Source of the DNA: CBDBBY01 sp965203215
Lineage (GTDB): Bacteria > Pseudomonadota > Alphaproteobacteria > Rhodobacterales > Rhodobacteraceae
NCBI GenBank assembly: GCA_965203215.1
Contig: CBDBBY010000001.1
Location: 4,216,001-4,280,000 of the forward strand
Direction: 5' to 3'
DNA length: 64,000 bases
The notes beneath the pieces were generated by a model that saw only the letters and a list, made by a program, of their open reading frames with translations, ran no database searches and was not told where the DNA came from. Position 1 is the first letter of the stretch. Each line of letters starts with the position of its first letter. The translations under genes were made by a program, and so were the position numbers. Shown piece after piece: positions 7,454 to 16,555 of the stretch.

Positions 7454-9628
7454 TCAGTGGAACGACGTTCCTTCTTCCGCATGTCGCGCCAAAAGTTCAG
7501 GAGCGCGGAACCGCGCGCCGTGCTTGGCTTCCAGTTCCTGGCAAATCCTGAGCGCGTTCCGATGGCCGGATGTGTCCAGCCAGCTGAACGGCCCGCCGGA
7601 CCATGGCGCGAAACCCCAGCCCAGAACGGCCGCGACATCGCCTTCTTTAGGATCGGTTAGTACAGCTTCCTCCAGCGCCCTGACCGCTTCCAGAACCTGC
7701 GCCATGAGAAGCCGACTCCTGACCTCGACGGCGTCGGACGGCTGTCTGGAACCAGCGGCTTGTCGATCCGGATTCCGCCAAAGCCTGATTCGCCGTCCGG
7801 AACTGTCGTACTCATAAAATCCGGCGCCGGCCTTGCGGCCGAGCCGACCTTTTTCGAACATCTCGAATATGACCTTGTCGACGTCGTCGTCAGGATAAGC
7901 TTCGCCCATCGCGGCTTTGCTTGCCTTGGCGATGCTCACGGCGAGCTCGATCGAAGTTTCGTCGACCAGCTGGAGGGGCCCGACCGGCATGCCCAGCCGC
8001 TTCGCGGAATTTTCAATCAGCGCAGGTTCGACGCCTTCGCCGATCATCCTGATACCTTCGTTGAGATAGGGAATGATGCAGCGGTTCGCGTAGAAAAACC
8101 GGGCGTCGTTCACGACGATAGGCGTCTTCCTGATCGCGGCCGTGTAATCGAGCGCCAATGCGACAGCGCTGTCCGAGGTCTCGCGGCCCCTGATGATTTC
8201 GACCAGCGCCATCTTGTGCACAGGGCTGAAGAAATGGATCCCGATGAATCTGTCCGGGTGCGCCGTTGCTTCAGCCAAACCGGTGACCGGCAGCGTGGAT
8301 GTGTTCGTGGCGATCATGCAACCGCCGCCTGCGCCTTCTTCGATCCTCCGGATGACGTCGGCCTTGATGCTAGGCTCCTCGAATACGGCTTCTATCACGA
8401 GTTCGCAGTCGGCGAGTTCGCCGTATTCCGAAGCGGGGCGAATTTTCGAAAGGCAGGCGTCCATCTCTTCTGCGGAAAGCCTTCTTCGCTGGACTTCCCC
8501 CGCGAGCAACTTCTCGACGCTGGATTTTCCGGCATTTGCGCGATCGACATCCTGATCGATGATCGTCGTTTCCATACCCGCCCGCGCGGAGACGAGCGCG
8601 ATGCCGGCGCCCATCATGCCGGCGCCCACGACGCCGAGCTTCGCAACTTTGCGGCGTTCGATGCCTGCGGGTCTGCGGGCGCCCTTCTCCAACGCCCGCT
8701 TGTTCACGAAAAGCGTCCGAATCATCGCCGAAGGCGACGGCTGCATGAGAAGGTGCGTGAACCACCTCGCCTCGATCTTCAGCGCGGTATCGAAGGAAAC
8801 CTGAGCGCCTTCGTACGCCGCTGAAAGCAACGCCTTCGCAGCGGGATAGACTCCTTGGGTCTCGGAATTGACCATTGCCGACGCGCCTGTGTAGACCGCG
8901 TAGCCGTCTCTGTCGTACGGGCGGCCCCCGGGCATCCGATAGCCCTTCTTGTCCCAAGGCTTCGCCAAATCCCGGCTGGTTTCCGCCTTGACCCAATCTC
9001 GGGCCTTCGAAAGAAGTTCGCCGGGTTCGACCACCTCGTCCACGAGATTGGCGGACAGAGCGTCTGCGGGCGCCAGAGTCTTTCCCCTGAGCAGAAATGG
9101 CGCGGAGGCCATCAAGCCGAGCCGCCGAACAAGCCGCGTCGTTCCGCCTGCTCCCGGAAACAAGCCGACGCGGATCTCGGGGAGGCCAATTCTTGCTGCC
9201 GAATTGCTCGCGCAGAAAATCCGGTGGCAAGCCAGCGGAATTTCGTATCCGAGCCCCAATGCCGTTCCCGGCAGTGCGGCCGCCACCGGCTTGCCGCCTT
9301 GGAGGGTCGCCGGATCCATGCCTGCGCGCTCGATCTTTCTCAGCAGAACGTGAATCCGCATGATCTGATCGAAAATGCCGCGAGCCGGATCGCTGCCCCC
9401 GCCTTCTTTCATACCGGCGAGCAAATTCAGGTCCATACCGGCGGCAAAATCCTTTTTGCCGCTCGTGATTACGATGCCCTTCACGTTGTCGTCGGCCAGC
9501 GCCTCGTCGAAATAGCGCTCAAGCTCCGAAAAGCTGTTCTGAGACATCACGTTCATGCGGGCATCGTCGACGTCCCATGTGATCGTGGCGATTCCTTCGT
9601 CGTCCGCGGAATAATGGAAATCTGCCAT
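7454..9628 (-). CDS. fadJ: FadJ/FadB-type multifunctional enoyl-CoA hydratase/3-hydroxyacyl-CoA dehydrogenase
   Basis: A 724-residue two-step beta-oxidation enzyme. Residues 1-~290 are a crotonase domain (DARMNVMS start, GKKDFAAGMDLNLL, and the GLPEIRVGLFPGAGGTTRL oxyanion and catalytic region). Residues ~320-720 are the hydroxyacyl-CoA dehydrogenase, with the NAD-binding GVVGAGMMGAGIALVSARAG motif and the HFFSPVHKMALVEIIRG signature. Length matches FadJ/FadB-type alpha subunits (~715-730). It follows the thiolase with a 10-nt gap, giving the alpha/beta pair of a fatty-acid oxidation complex, which hydrates enoyl-CoA and oxidises the product. No isomerase-specific feature was assessed. Confidence 0.92.
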   Translation of the reverse strand: MADFHYSADDEGIATITWDVDDARMNVMSQNSFSELERYFDEALADDNVKGIVITSGKKDFAAGMDLNLLAGMKEGGGSDPARGIFDQIMRIHVLLRKIERAGMDPATLQGGKPVAAALPGTALGLGYEIPLACHRIFCASNSAARIGLPEIRVGLFPGAGGTTRLVRRLGLMASAPFLLRGKTLAPADALSANLVDEVVEPGELLSKARDWVKAETSRDLAKPWDKKGYRMPGGRPYDRDGYAVYTGASAMVNSETQGVYPAAKALLSAAYEGAQVSFDTALKIEARWFTHLLMQPSPSAMIRTLFVNKRALEKGARRPAGIERRKVAKLGVVGAGMMGAGIALVSARAGMETTIIDQDVDRANAGKSSVEKLLAGEVQRRRLSAEEMDACLSKIRPASEYGELADCELVIEAVFEEPSIKADVIRRIEEGAGGGCMIATNTSTLPVTGLAEATAHPDRFIGIHFFSPVHKMALVEIIRGRETSDSAVALALDYTAAIRKTPIVVNDARFFYANRCIIPYLNEGIRMIGEGVEPALIENSAKRLGMPVGPLQLVDETSIELAVSIAKASKAAMGEAYPDDDVDKVIFEMFEKGRLGRKAGAGFYEYDSSGRRIRLWRNPDRQAAGSRQPSDAVEVRSRLLMAQVLEAVRALEEAVLTDPKEGDVAAVLGWGFAPWSGGPFSWLDTSGHRNALRICQELEAKHGARFRAPELLARHAEEGTSFH

Positions 9629-9638
9629 GGCTCTTACC

Positions 9639-10850
9639 TCACACGCGTTCTATGATTGTGGCGGCGCCCATTCCGCCTGCGACGCAAAGAGTGACAAGCG
9701 CTGTAGATTTTCCGGATCGCTCCAGTTCGTCGACCGCCATGCCCAGGATCATCGCTCCCGTAGCTCCGAGCGGGTGACCCATAGCGATCGCGCCGCCGTT
9801 CACGTTCACCGAATCGCGATCCAAATTGAATTTCTGCATGAATCTGAGAACGACCGAGGCGAAGGCCTCGTTCACTTCGAACAGATCGATGTCCGAGATC
9901 TTCATGTCGGCGCGCTCAAGCGCCTTTTCGGCGGCGGGAATCGGGCCGGTCAGCATGATCGTTGGCTCGGAACCGGTCTTCGAAGTCGCGACGATTCGAG
10001 CACGGGGCTTGATGTCGGACCGCTCCCCGAACGCTTTGTCGCCGAGCAGCACGGCCGCTGCGCCATCCACGATTCCCGAGGAATTGCCGGCGTGATGCAC
10101 GTGCATGATGCGTTCCAAATGCGGGTATTTCAGAATCGCGACCTTGTCGAAGCCGGGCATGGTCTCTCCCATGTCCTTGAACGAAGGCTTCAGCTGCGAC
10201 AGCCCTTCGACGGTGGTTTCGGGCCGCATGTGCTCGTCCCGATCCAGTATCGAAAGGCCGTTCTGATCTTTGACCGGCATTATCGAACTCGAAAACCGCC
10301 CTTCGTTCCATGCCTTCGCCGCCCTGCTCTGGGAGTCCGCCGCATAGGCATCGCAGTCTTCGCGGGAAAATCCGTACTCCGTTGCGATCAGGTCCGCCGA
10401 GATTCCTTGCGGCACGAAATGCGCCCCCATCGCCAGCAGCGGATCGACGACGATCGCAGCGCCGTCCGATCCAAGCGGAACCCGGCTCAACATTTCCACG
10501 CCGCCAGCGATGTATGCCGATCCCGCGCCGCCCTTGATCTGGCATGCCGCCATGTTCGCGGCCTCCAGCCCGCTCGCGCAAAAGCGGTTGATCGCGACGC
10601 CCGGAACGCTTTCGCAGAGGTTCGACATGAGAACGGCGGCCCGCGCAAGGCAGCCGCCTTGTTCGCCGACCTGGGTTACATTTCCCCAAATTACGTCCTC
10701 GACGGAATCCGATTCAATTCCGCTTCGATCCAGCACCTCGTCAAGCATCCTGGCCGAAAGCGAAACGGCGGTGACCTCGTGCAGCGCTCCGTCCTTGCGA
10801 CCCTTTCCTCGCGGCGAGCGGACCGCATCGTAAATGTAGGCTTCGCTCAT
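9639..10850 (-). CDS. fadA: Acetyl-CoA acyltransferase (3-ketoacyl-CoA thiolase)
   Basis: A 403-residue degradative thiolase. The acylation cysteine is in NRFCASGLEA (~residue 91), the GGAIAMGHPLGATGA loop carries the catalytic histidine, and the CVAGGMGAATIIE end carries the second cysteine. Length and motifs match FadA/acetyl-CoA acetyltransferases. It is the thiolytic partner of the adjacent FadJ-type protein 10 nt downstream, completing beta-oxidation by cleaving 3-ketoacyl-CoA. Chain-length preference cannot be read from sequence. Confidence 0.92.
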   Translation of the reverse strand: MSEAYIYDAVRSPRGKGRKDGALHEVTAVSLSARMLDEVLDRSGIESDSVEDVIWGNVTQVGEQGGCLARAAVLMSNLCESVPGVAINRFCASGLEAANMAACQIKGGAGSAYIAGGVEMLSRVPLGSDGAAIVVDPLLAMGAHFVPQGISADLIATEYGFSREDCDAYAADSQSRAAKAWNEGRFSSSIMPVKDQNGLSILDRDEHMRPETTVEGLSQLKPSFKDMGETMPGFDKVAILKYPHLERIMHVHHAGNSSGIVDGAAAVLLGDKAFGERSDIKPRARIVATSKTGSEPTIMLTGPIPAAEKALERADMKISDIDLFEVNEAFASVVLRFMQKFNLDRDSVNVNGGAIAMGHPLGATGAMILGMAVDELERSGKSTALVTLCVAGGMGAATIIERV

Positions 10851-10899
10851 TCCTTCAATCCAATCATCGTGCTTCCATGTGTCGCTTGCCGATGCCCGC

Positions 10900-11541
10900 T
10901 CAGCCGAGGGCTCTTTCGCTGGGATTGCCCGGCATCAGGTCGTACGGGTGTTTCCACCTGGCTTGGTCGGCGATGCGGTCGAGCCAGCGGTCGATGGCTG
11001 GCCAATCCTTGCGGCTGAACCCGAAATGCTCCGGATAGTAGAGGTATCCGCAGCAGGACAGATCCGCGATGGTCAGCTCGCCGCCCGCAACCCAATCGCG
11101 ATCCTGCAACTCGGAGTCAAGCACCGACCATGCGCTTTTCAAGCGCGTTTGGAGCCAGCGAATCACCTCCTGCGGACGCTTCTCCTCGGGTATGAAGTTC
11201 GACAGGAACCGGGTCATGCCGCAGACGGACGAATGCTTGTGGTTGTCCCAAAGAATCCAGCGCAGGATTTCCCGTTTCTCGTCGGCTGTCCGCCCTCCGA
11301 GCCTCCCCGACTTTTCGACGACATAGTCTTGGATGGCTCCGGACTGGCTGAGAACCAGGCCGCCGTCCTGCATGACCGGCGCTTCGCCCATCGGGTTCAG
11401 CTTCCTGAATTCGGGCGTTCGCGTTTCGCCGTTGAAAAAATCGACGAACACGGGTTCCCATTCCAATCCTGCGAACTCGAGTGCAAGAGCGGCTTTGTAG
11501 GAATTGCCGCTTTCCCCGAAGCAGTGGAGCTTGATCGTCAT
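10900..11541 (-). CDS. Glutathione S-transferase family protein
   Basis: A 213-residue thioredoxin-fold GST. The N-terminal domain reads MTIKLHCFGESGNSYKAALA, with a serine in the position often used to activate glutathione, followed by LNPMGEAPVMQDGG and the glutathione-binding LSQSGAIQDYV (Gln-Ser). The helical C-terminal domain includes WVAGGELTIADL, the N-capping box of GSTs. ATG 11541 is chosen because the fold begins there; the open frame extends further upstream without homology. It lies 49 nt before the thiolase on the same strand, so it may belong to the beta-oxidation operon. The substrate is unknown. Confidence 0.85.
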   Translation of the reverse strand: MTIKLHCFGESGNSYKAALALEFAGLEWEPVFVDFFNGETRTPEFRKLNPMGEAPVMQDGGLVLSQSGAIQDYVVEKSGRLGGRTADEKREILRWILWDNHKHSSVCGMTRFLSNFIPEEKRPQEVIRWLQTRLKSAWSVLDSELQDRDWVAGGELTIADLSCCGYLYYPEHFGFSRKDWPAIDRWLDRIADQARWKHPYDLMPGNPSERALG

Positions 11542-11894
11542 TGGCGCCTGTCTCCCATTTTCCGCGAATTCGCGGTTCATTCCGGTCGCGGCTTCTTCCG
11601 CCCGTTCGCGAATCGCAGCGTTCAGCCGTACCGAAACCGTTCCAAGGAATGCGTCCTAAATTCGTCGCGGCATTATCGCAAGCGGGGCAATCCCTCAAAG
11701 TGCGCGTCTGCGGTCGGCAATGGAGGTGAAATCGCCATGATCGCGTCTCTGATTCGCTTTGCTCCGGTTCGGAGCCTTGCTTGTCTCAAGAGTCGGTGCC
11801 GGAGTTCGCAATCTTCTTGAATAACAGTTCGCGCGGATTTCAGAGCTTCATGCGCGAATTCGTGTCGCGAGGCGGAGCGGCCCAATCAGCCCGT
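11542..11894. other. Intergenic region without recognisable gene
   Basis: About 350 nt between the GST gene and the membrane transporter gene, both on the minus strand. The open frames here are short and low in complexity. I see no RNA gene, strong hairpin or mobile-element end. Confidence 0.4.
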
Positions 11895-13049
11895 TCAGTT
11901 CATGAAGCCGGGGGCCAAAAAGTAAAACCCGTAGCCCGCGATCAATGCCGGCACCGCTGAATAGAGCGTGGCCAGCGCCGCCGCCTTCGGATTGAGAGCG
12001 ATCGCGGGGAAGAGCGCGTCGCCGTCGTTCGAAATCGAGTTGCCGACAATGGCGGCGAACGGAATCATGCCGTTGATGTAGAGCGTGGTCACAAGCAATT
12101 GGGGGCCACAGCCTGGAATGAATCCGACAACAACTCCGGCCAGCGGAAGCATCGGCGCCGCAAGAGCGAACAAATATTCAAGATCCAGCCCCGAAAATGC
12201 CGCAAGATAGTCGTAGAGCAAGAATGCGCTGATGACCCAAACGCCGATGAAGCTCGTCTCCTCGGCGGATCGGGTGACAGGAGCGTCGTCGCTGTTGGAC
12301 ATCGCGGCGATGGGAGACAAAGCCCAGATTGCGAGTCCAAGGAACGCGCCGGCCAAGCCCACAACCGTCACCGCCGACGAGAGAATGCCGATCAACTCAA
12401 CTTGCAGCAACAGCAGGATTCCGAGGCAGAGTCCGGGAAGCGCTATGGCCAAATGCGCGATGTCCCTTATTCTTACAGATCCGATGAGCGGGACAATCTC
12501 GCAACGGCCTTTGTTCAACTCGCGATTCATCTGCGGCAGGACTCGATCAACCACCCAGCCCGTGACGATCCCTGCAAAGAACGCCAGCGGAAGCACGACG
12601 ACCGCCGCATCCGGTCGAGTCGCGATCAGCAGGAAGGCGGCATCGCCCATGGTTGCAGTAAGCGCGGCCACAACGGCTCCGAAGCTTGCATTTCCGGACG
12701 TGTAGGCGGCGACCACGATGATCGCGCCTCCGCACCCCGGGGTGGCTCCCAGCAGCGCCGCGATAGGGAGTTCGGCCCGCGAGTTCTTGAGAAGCTCGCC
12801 GATATTGAGCCGGAACAATCGTTCGGCGCCGTAAAATACCAACATGGTCGCGGCGACGAACACGCTGACTTGGACATACGCATCGACCATCAGCGTGCGC
12901 GTCAGTTCGCCGAGAAACCCTGGATAGGCCGCAAGCCCCGCCAGCAGTGCGCAAAACATTGCCCGACGGGGGCGCCATTTCCCGAACTTGCCCGCATCGA
13001 TATGCGGCATTTCCAGATAGCTGCTCGAAAAATTCCTCGTTAGGCTCAT
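11895..13049 (-). CDS. Putative heavy-metal/manganese exporter (ArsP_2-like membrane protein)
   Basis: A 384-residue polytopic protein with about ten hydrophobic segments. Two diagnostic glycine-proline-cysteine loops occur as pseudo-repeats: LLGATPGCGGAIIV (~residue 95) and VGFIPGCGPQLLV (~335). This is the pattern of the putative ten-TM heavy-metal exporter family (ArsP_2), some members of which are called putative manganese transporters. The cytosolic loop separates two half-domains. A Fur/Mur-like half operator lies 11-29 nt upstream, which supports a metal role. Direction and metal are inference. The gene is monocistronic. Confidence 0.72.
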   Translation of the reverse strand: MSLTRNFSSSYLEMPHIDAGKFGKWRPRRAMFCALLAGLAAYPGFLGELTRTLMVDAYVQVSVFVAATMLVFYGAERLFRLNIGELLKNSRAELPIAALLGATPGCGGAIIVVAAYTSGNASFGAVVAALTATMGDAAFLLIATRPDAAVVVLPLAFFAGIVTGWVVDRVLPQMNRELNKGRCEIVPLIGSVRIRDIAHLAIALPGLCLGILLLLQVELIGILSSAVTVVGLAGAFLGLAIWALSPIAAMSNSDDAPVTRSAEETSFIGVWVISAFLLYDYLAAFSGLDLEYLFALAAPMLPLAGVVVGFIPGCGPQLLVTTLYINGMIPFAAIVGNSISNDGDALFPAIALNPKAAALATLYSAVPALIAGYGFYFLAPGFMN

Positions 13050-13059
13050 CGCGCTTCCT

Positions 13060-13078
13060 GCACTTGCGAATCATTATC
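13060..13078. promoter_or_regulatory. Fur/Mur-like half operator upstream of the metal transporter
   Basis: The 19-mer ends with ATCATTATC, matching one half of the Fur-box consensus GATAATGATAATCATTATC exactly, while the other half is weak. It sits just upstream of the ATG of the ArsP_2-like gene. Alphaproteobacterial Fur-family regulators (Fur, Mur) use related sites for iron or manganese. The position over the likely promoter would suit repression. Confidence 0.42.
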
Positions 13079-13331
13079 AAAAGCGGACATTAAGCGCCGG
13101 ACGGGTTTGATTTCAAGTGAATTCGTTCAAATCAAAAGGAAATTGCGACCCGCAAGGTGTAAAGCTGTTGTGTTTCCGCCGCGAAGTTCAACGGATTGGC
13201 GGATTTGGACAAGCTGGCGCGCGCTGCAATGCCGATGACGCGTTCGGTTGCCGGAGTCGCCGGTTCGCTCTGGCGGAATTCGCAATGAAGGTGTTGTAGA
13301 TCGCAAGGCCGCGGCAAATCGAGGTGCCGGA

Positions 13332-14669
13332 TTGTTTTTGTTGAGGCGGAATACAGGACTCGCGGAAGGGGTGACCCATCGCCGGATTCTGGCGATCGCC
13401 CTTCCTATCGTGATTTCGAACGCGACCGTTCCCATACTCGGCGCCGTCGACGTCGCGGTTGTGGGACAACTTGGCGAGGCCGCTCCGATCGGCGCGGTGG
13501 GCATCGGAGCGATCATTCTTTCGACGGTCTACTGGATATTCGGATTTCTGAGGATGGGAACGTCCGGGCTGACCAGCCAAGCAAGGGGGCAGAGCGATTC
13601 CTCGGAGGTCGCGGCGCTGCTCATGCGAGTTCTCATATTCGGCTTGGCCGCCGGCGCGTTGCTGATGCTCCTCAGCGATCCAATGTTCCGGCTGGCTTTT
13701 GCGCTCTCGCCCGCGTCCGATGAGGTCGAAGGTCTCGCTTCGACATACGGAACGATCAGGATCTATTCGGCTCCCGCAGCGATCGCGGTCTACGGGATAA
13801 CCGGGTGGCTGGTCGCGCTCGAGCGAACAGGCTCCGTGCTCGCGATTCAGCTCGTCATGAACTGCCTGAACATCGCGCTCGATTTCGCATTCGTGCTTCT
13901 GCTCGACTACGGCGTCGCAGGCGTGGCCTGGGCCACGATGATTTCGGAGTGGAGCGGGCTGGCGCTCGGCTTGTACCTTTGCCGCGACGGATTCAAAGAC
14001 GGTCATTGGCGCGACTGGACGCGCGTTTTCAACACGGTTCGACTCAAGCGAATGGCGTCCGTGAACGTGGACATCATGATCCGGTCCGTCCTGTTGCTTG
14101 TCGCCTTCGCGTCCTTTCTCTTCTTGTCGGCGAGGTTCGGGGACGTCACTCTCGCGGCGAATCAAATTCTTCTACAGTTTCTTTACGTCACAGCCTACGC
14201 GCTGGACGGTTTCGCTTTCGCGGCCGAGGCTCTCGTCGGGTTTTCGATAGGCTCGCTGAACAGGTTCGCGTTACGGCGGTCGGTCGTGCTGACGAGCTGT
14301 TGGGGATTGACCGTAGTGGTCGGCCTGTCGATTGTGTTCGCGCTGGGCGGAACTGCGATCATCGACCTCATGTCCACTGCGGGCGATGTTCGGGTCGAAG
14401 CGAGGGAGTATTTTGTTTGGGTGGTCGCATTGCCGCTGATAGGAGCGCCGTCCTGGATGCTCGACGGAATATTCATCGGAGCGACCCGCGCGCGGGAAAT
14501 GCGCAAAGCCATGCTGGAATCGTGTGCGGTCTACGGTATCGCCGTCGCCGTATTGGTGCCGCCTTTTGCGAATCACGGCCTCTGGCTGTCGATGTTGATC
14601 ATGTTGGTCGCGAGGGCCGTCACGCTCGCCGCCAGATACTTGTCTTTGGAGCGATCGGCAGAAAAATGA
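13332..14669 (+). CDS. MATE-family efflux transporter (DinF-like)
   Basis: A 445-residue protein with twelve predicted hydrophobic segments in two homologous halves. The family start is clear: THRRILAIALPIVISNATVP followed by ILGAVDVAVVG. The motif GTSGLTSQARGQ is typical of DinF-type MATE proteins, which expel organic cations in exchange for Na+ or H+. I chose TTG 13332 because GAGGT lies 6 nt upstream; GTG 13371 is an alternative and an open frame continues upstream without homology. Monocistronic; the substrate is unknown. Confidence 0.85.
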   Translation: MFLLRRNTGLAEGVTHRRILAIALPIVISNATVPILGAVDVAVVGQLGEAAPIGAVGIGAIILSTVYWIFGFLRMGTSGLTSQARGQSDSSEVAALLMRVLIFGLAAGALLMLLSDPMFRLAFALSPASDEVEGLASTYGTIRIYSAPAAIAVYGITGWLVALERTGSVLAIQLVMNCLNIALDFAFVLLLDYGVAGVAWATMISEWSGLALGLYLCRDGFKDGHWRDWTRVFNTVRLKRMASVNVDIMIRSVLLLVAFASFLFLSARFGDVTLAANQILLQFLYVTAYALDGFAFAAEALVGFSIGSLNRFALRRSVVLTSCWGLTVVVGLSIVFALGGTAIIDLMSTAGDVRVEAREYFVWVVALPLIGAPSWMLDGIFIGATRAREMRKAMLESCAVYGIAVAVLVPPFANHGLWLSMLIMLVARAVTLAARYLSLERSAEK

Positions 14670-14761
14670 TAGAGTCGGCAAGCTTCGCTCGCGATTCTGA
14701 GTCATTTGGCTCTGTATCCGTCTGAAATCGGCATGCAGCCACGCATGAGGACACCGCCGCC

Positions 14762-15181
14762 ATGACCGACACCGTCTCCCCCGAACGCCGGAGCGAAATC
14801 ATGGCGAGCATCAAGGGGAAAGGCACGCGCCCGGAATGGGCGGTTCGCCGTCTCGTGCACGGGATGGGTTATCGCTACCGCCTGCATCGAACGGATTTGC
14901 CAGGCAGTCCGGATCTTGTTTTTCCGAGCAGGAAAAAGGCGATCTTTGTCCACGGATGCTTTTGGCACAGGCACGACGACGGGAAGTGCAAGAAGTTCCG
15001 GTACCCGAATTCCAACAAGGAATACTGGATTCCGAAACTTGATCGGAACGCAGAGCGGGACAAAGAGAACCAGTCGAAACTGACCGAACTCGGGTGGCGC
15101 TTTCTTGTCATTTGGGAGTGCGAAATCCAATCGGACGAATCGCTTGCGGACCGGATTGCGGAGTATCTTGAGGATGCGTGA
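14762..15181 (+). CDS. vsr: Very short patch repair (Vsr) endonuclease
   Basis: A 139-residue DNA mismatch endonuclease of the Vsr family, which nicks 5' of T in T:G mismatches created by deamination of 5-methylcytosine. The diagnostic LPGSPDLVFPSRKKAIFVHG followed by CFWHRH is present, containing the catalytic Asp and the metal/zinc-binding Cys and His residues. The start region PERRSEIMASIKGKGTRPE is also typical. Length equals the family norm (~135-150). No cytosine methyltransferase (Dcm-like) gene lies in this window, so its partner is elsewhere or lost. Confidence 0.93.
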   Translation: MTDTVSPERRSEIMASIKGKGTRPEWAVRRLVHGMGYRYRLHRTDLPGSPDLVFPSRKKAIFVHGCFWHRHDDGKCKKFRYPNSNKEYWIPKLDRNAERDKENQSKLTELGWRFLVIWECEIQSDESLADRIAEYLEDA

Positions 15182-15284
15182 AGCGCCCGCTGAATCGCTG
15201 CGCCCAGTCTTGCCGCCGAGATTGACGAAGGCGGAGTTTGCATAGATTTCGACCGTTTCCCTGAATCGAGAGTGAGTTGCAGCG

Positions 15285-15971
15285 ATGTGCGGACGATACG
15301 CTTTGTTCGACTATGATTGGCCTGAAATAGACGCCCTTTTCAGCGCTCTGGAGTCCGGAGAACTGCCGGACATCCCAAATTACAACATCTGTCCCACGAA
15401 TGCGGTGGCTGCCGTTGTCCGCGACGGCAGCGAGAGGAAAGTCGTATCGATGCGATGGGGGTTCATACCAAAATGGTACAAGTCGCCCAACGGCGGTCCG
15501 CTTTTGATCAATGCGAGAGCGGAATCGATCGCGGACAAGCCAGCGTTCCGCGAGGCATGTCGCAAACGCAGGTGCTTGATCCCGGCGTCAGGCTTTTACG
15601 AATGGACCAAGTCCGAGAGCGGCCAAAGAATTCCATGGTACATTTTTCCGTCCGACCGGAAGGTCTTCGCGTTCGCCGGGGTCTGGCAGGACTGGAATTC
15701 CGGGACCGAGCGGCATGTCACGTGCGCAATCGTCACGACTTCGGCGAACCGAACCTTGTCGGATCTGCATCACCGCATGCCGGTCACCGTTCGGCCGGAA
15801 AGTTACGGGCTTTGGCTGGGCGAAGAAGGCAAAGGGGCCGCCCGCTTGATGCGTCCGGCCGACGACGAGTATTTCGAATTCCACGAGGTCGGGCGAGAAG
15901 TGAATTCCAACCGGTCGCAAGGATCGGGACTCATCCATCCGATAGAGGTCGGCAAGCCGCAAAGTCTGTGA
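15285..15971 (+). CDS. SRAP/HMCES-type abasic-site shielding protein (YedK family)
   Basis: A 228-residue SOS-response-associated protein. The invariant start MCGRYA provides Cys2, which crosslinks covalently to abasic sites in single-stranded DNA. The family motifs follow: MRWGFIPKWYK, LINARAESI with its Asn-Arg-Glu set, PASGFYEW with the catalytic glutamate and LHHRMPV with the histidine. All key residues are present and length is normal. It is about 100 nt downstream of vsr on the same strand, forming a small DNA-repair neighbourhood. Confidence 0.93.
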   Translation: MCGRYALFDYDWPEIDALFSALESGELPDIPNYNICPTNAVAAVVRDGSERKVVSMRWGFIPKWYKSPNGGPLLINARAESIADKPAFREACRKRRCLIPASGFYEWTKSESGQRIPWYIFPSDRKVFAFAGVWQDWNSGTERHVTCAIVTTSANRTLSDLHHRMPVTVRPESYGLWLGEEGKGAARLMRPADDEYFEFHEVGREVNSNRSQGSGLIHPIEVGKPQSL

Positions 15972-16129
15972 TCGTATGCAAAGGGTTTGCAACCGCTTGC
16001 CACTCCGCTGCATACTCCCACCCGGATAGGAAAACGGGTCGTAGCAAAACTTTTGCTCCGCCTCGCGAGGAAAATCCGGTGACACCAATCCTGGGGAGGT
16101 TTTGGTCTTCCGATGAAGAGGCGATTCGA

Positions 16130-16555
16130 ATGCAAAGCGAAATCGACTACAGCAAGTTCCGAAAATCACTTGAGCGGCTCCAAGAGCAGCACGAGCATTA
16201 TCGGGAAACCCATGCCGACCTGCCTATCCTGACGCGGGAGGCCATTGCCGAATCGGTGATTCAGCGCTTCGAGACGTGTTACGATTGCATGTGGAAAGTT
16301 CTAAAGCGATATCTTGTCCAAGCCTTAGGCGTTGTGGACCCGCCCAACAGCCCGAAGCCGGTATTGAGACTCGCGCATCAGAACCACCTGTTGCGAGCGC
16401 CGGTTGAGCGATGGCTGCTCTACGCCAACAGTCGCAACGCCACTTCGCATGACTACGATGGCGAGAAGGCCGAGGCTTGCCTCGGCATCATGACCGACTT
16501 CATCAGAGATGCCATTGACCTTTACCAAATCATGAGCGGCGATACATGGGAATGA
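16130..16555 (+). CDS. hepT: HepT/HI0074-type HEPN partner of a minimal nucleotidyltransferase
   Basis: A 141-residue all-helical protein of the HI0074/HepT kind. Landmarks are VIQRFETCYDCMWKVLKRYL in the middle and RNATSHDY (~residue 107), which is the R-x4-H-x-Y motif of HEPN ribonucleases. In HepT/MntA toxin-antitoxin systems HepT is the RNase toxin and its motif tyrosine is AMPylated by the partner. It overlaps the nucleotidyltransferase gene by 10 nt. ATG 16130 begins at MQSEIDYSKF; a longer open frame upstream overlaps the SRAP gene in another frame and is a shadow. Toxin activity is inferred. Confidence 0.82.
   Translation: MQSEIDYSKFRKSLERLQEQHEHYRETHADLPILTREAIAESVIQRFETCYDCMWKVLKRYLVQALGVVDPPNSPKPVLRLAHQNHLLRAPVERWLLYANSRNATSHDYDGEKAEACLGIMTDFIRDAIDLYQIMSGDTWE

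Noticed and set aside
13050..13150. yybP-ykoY manganese riboswitch before the transporter
   Set aside because: The leader is too short and I could not find the conserved loops; a Fur-like site is the better reading.
13188..14165. Long minus-strand frame opposite the MATE gene
   Set aside because: Charged, Arg/Asp/Gln-rich composition without a domain; it mirrors the codon bias of the MATE gene on the other strand.
15455..16129. N-terminal extension of the HepT-like frame
   Set aside because: It overlaps the SRAP gene in another frame and has no HEPN-like sequence before residue ~225 of the long frame.
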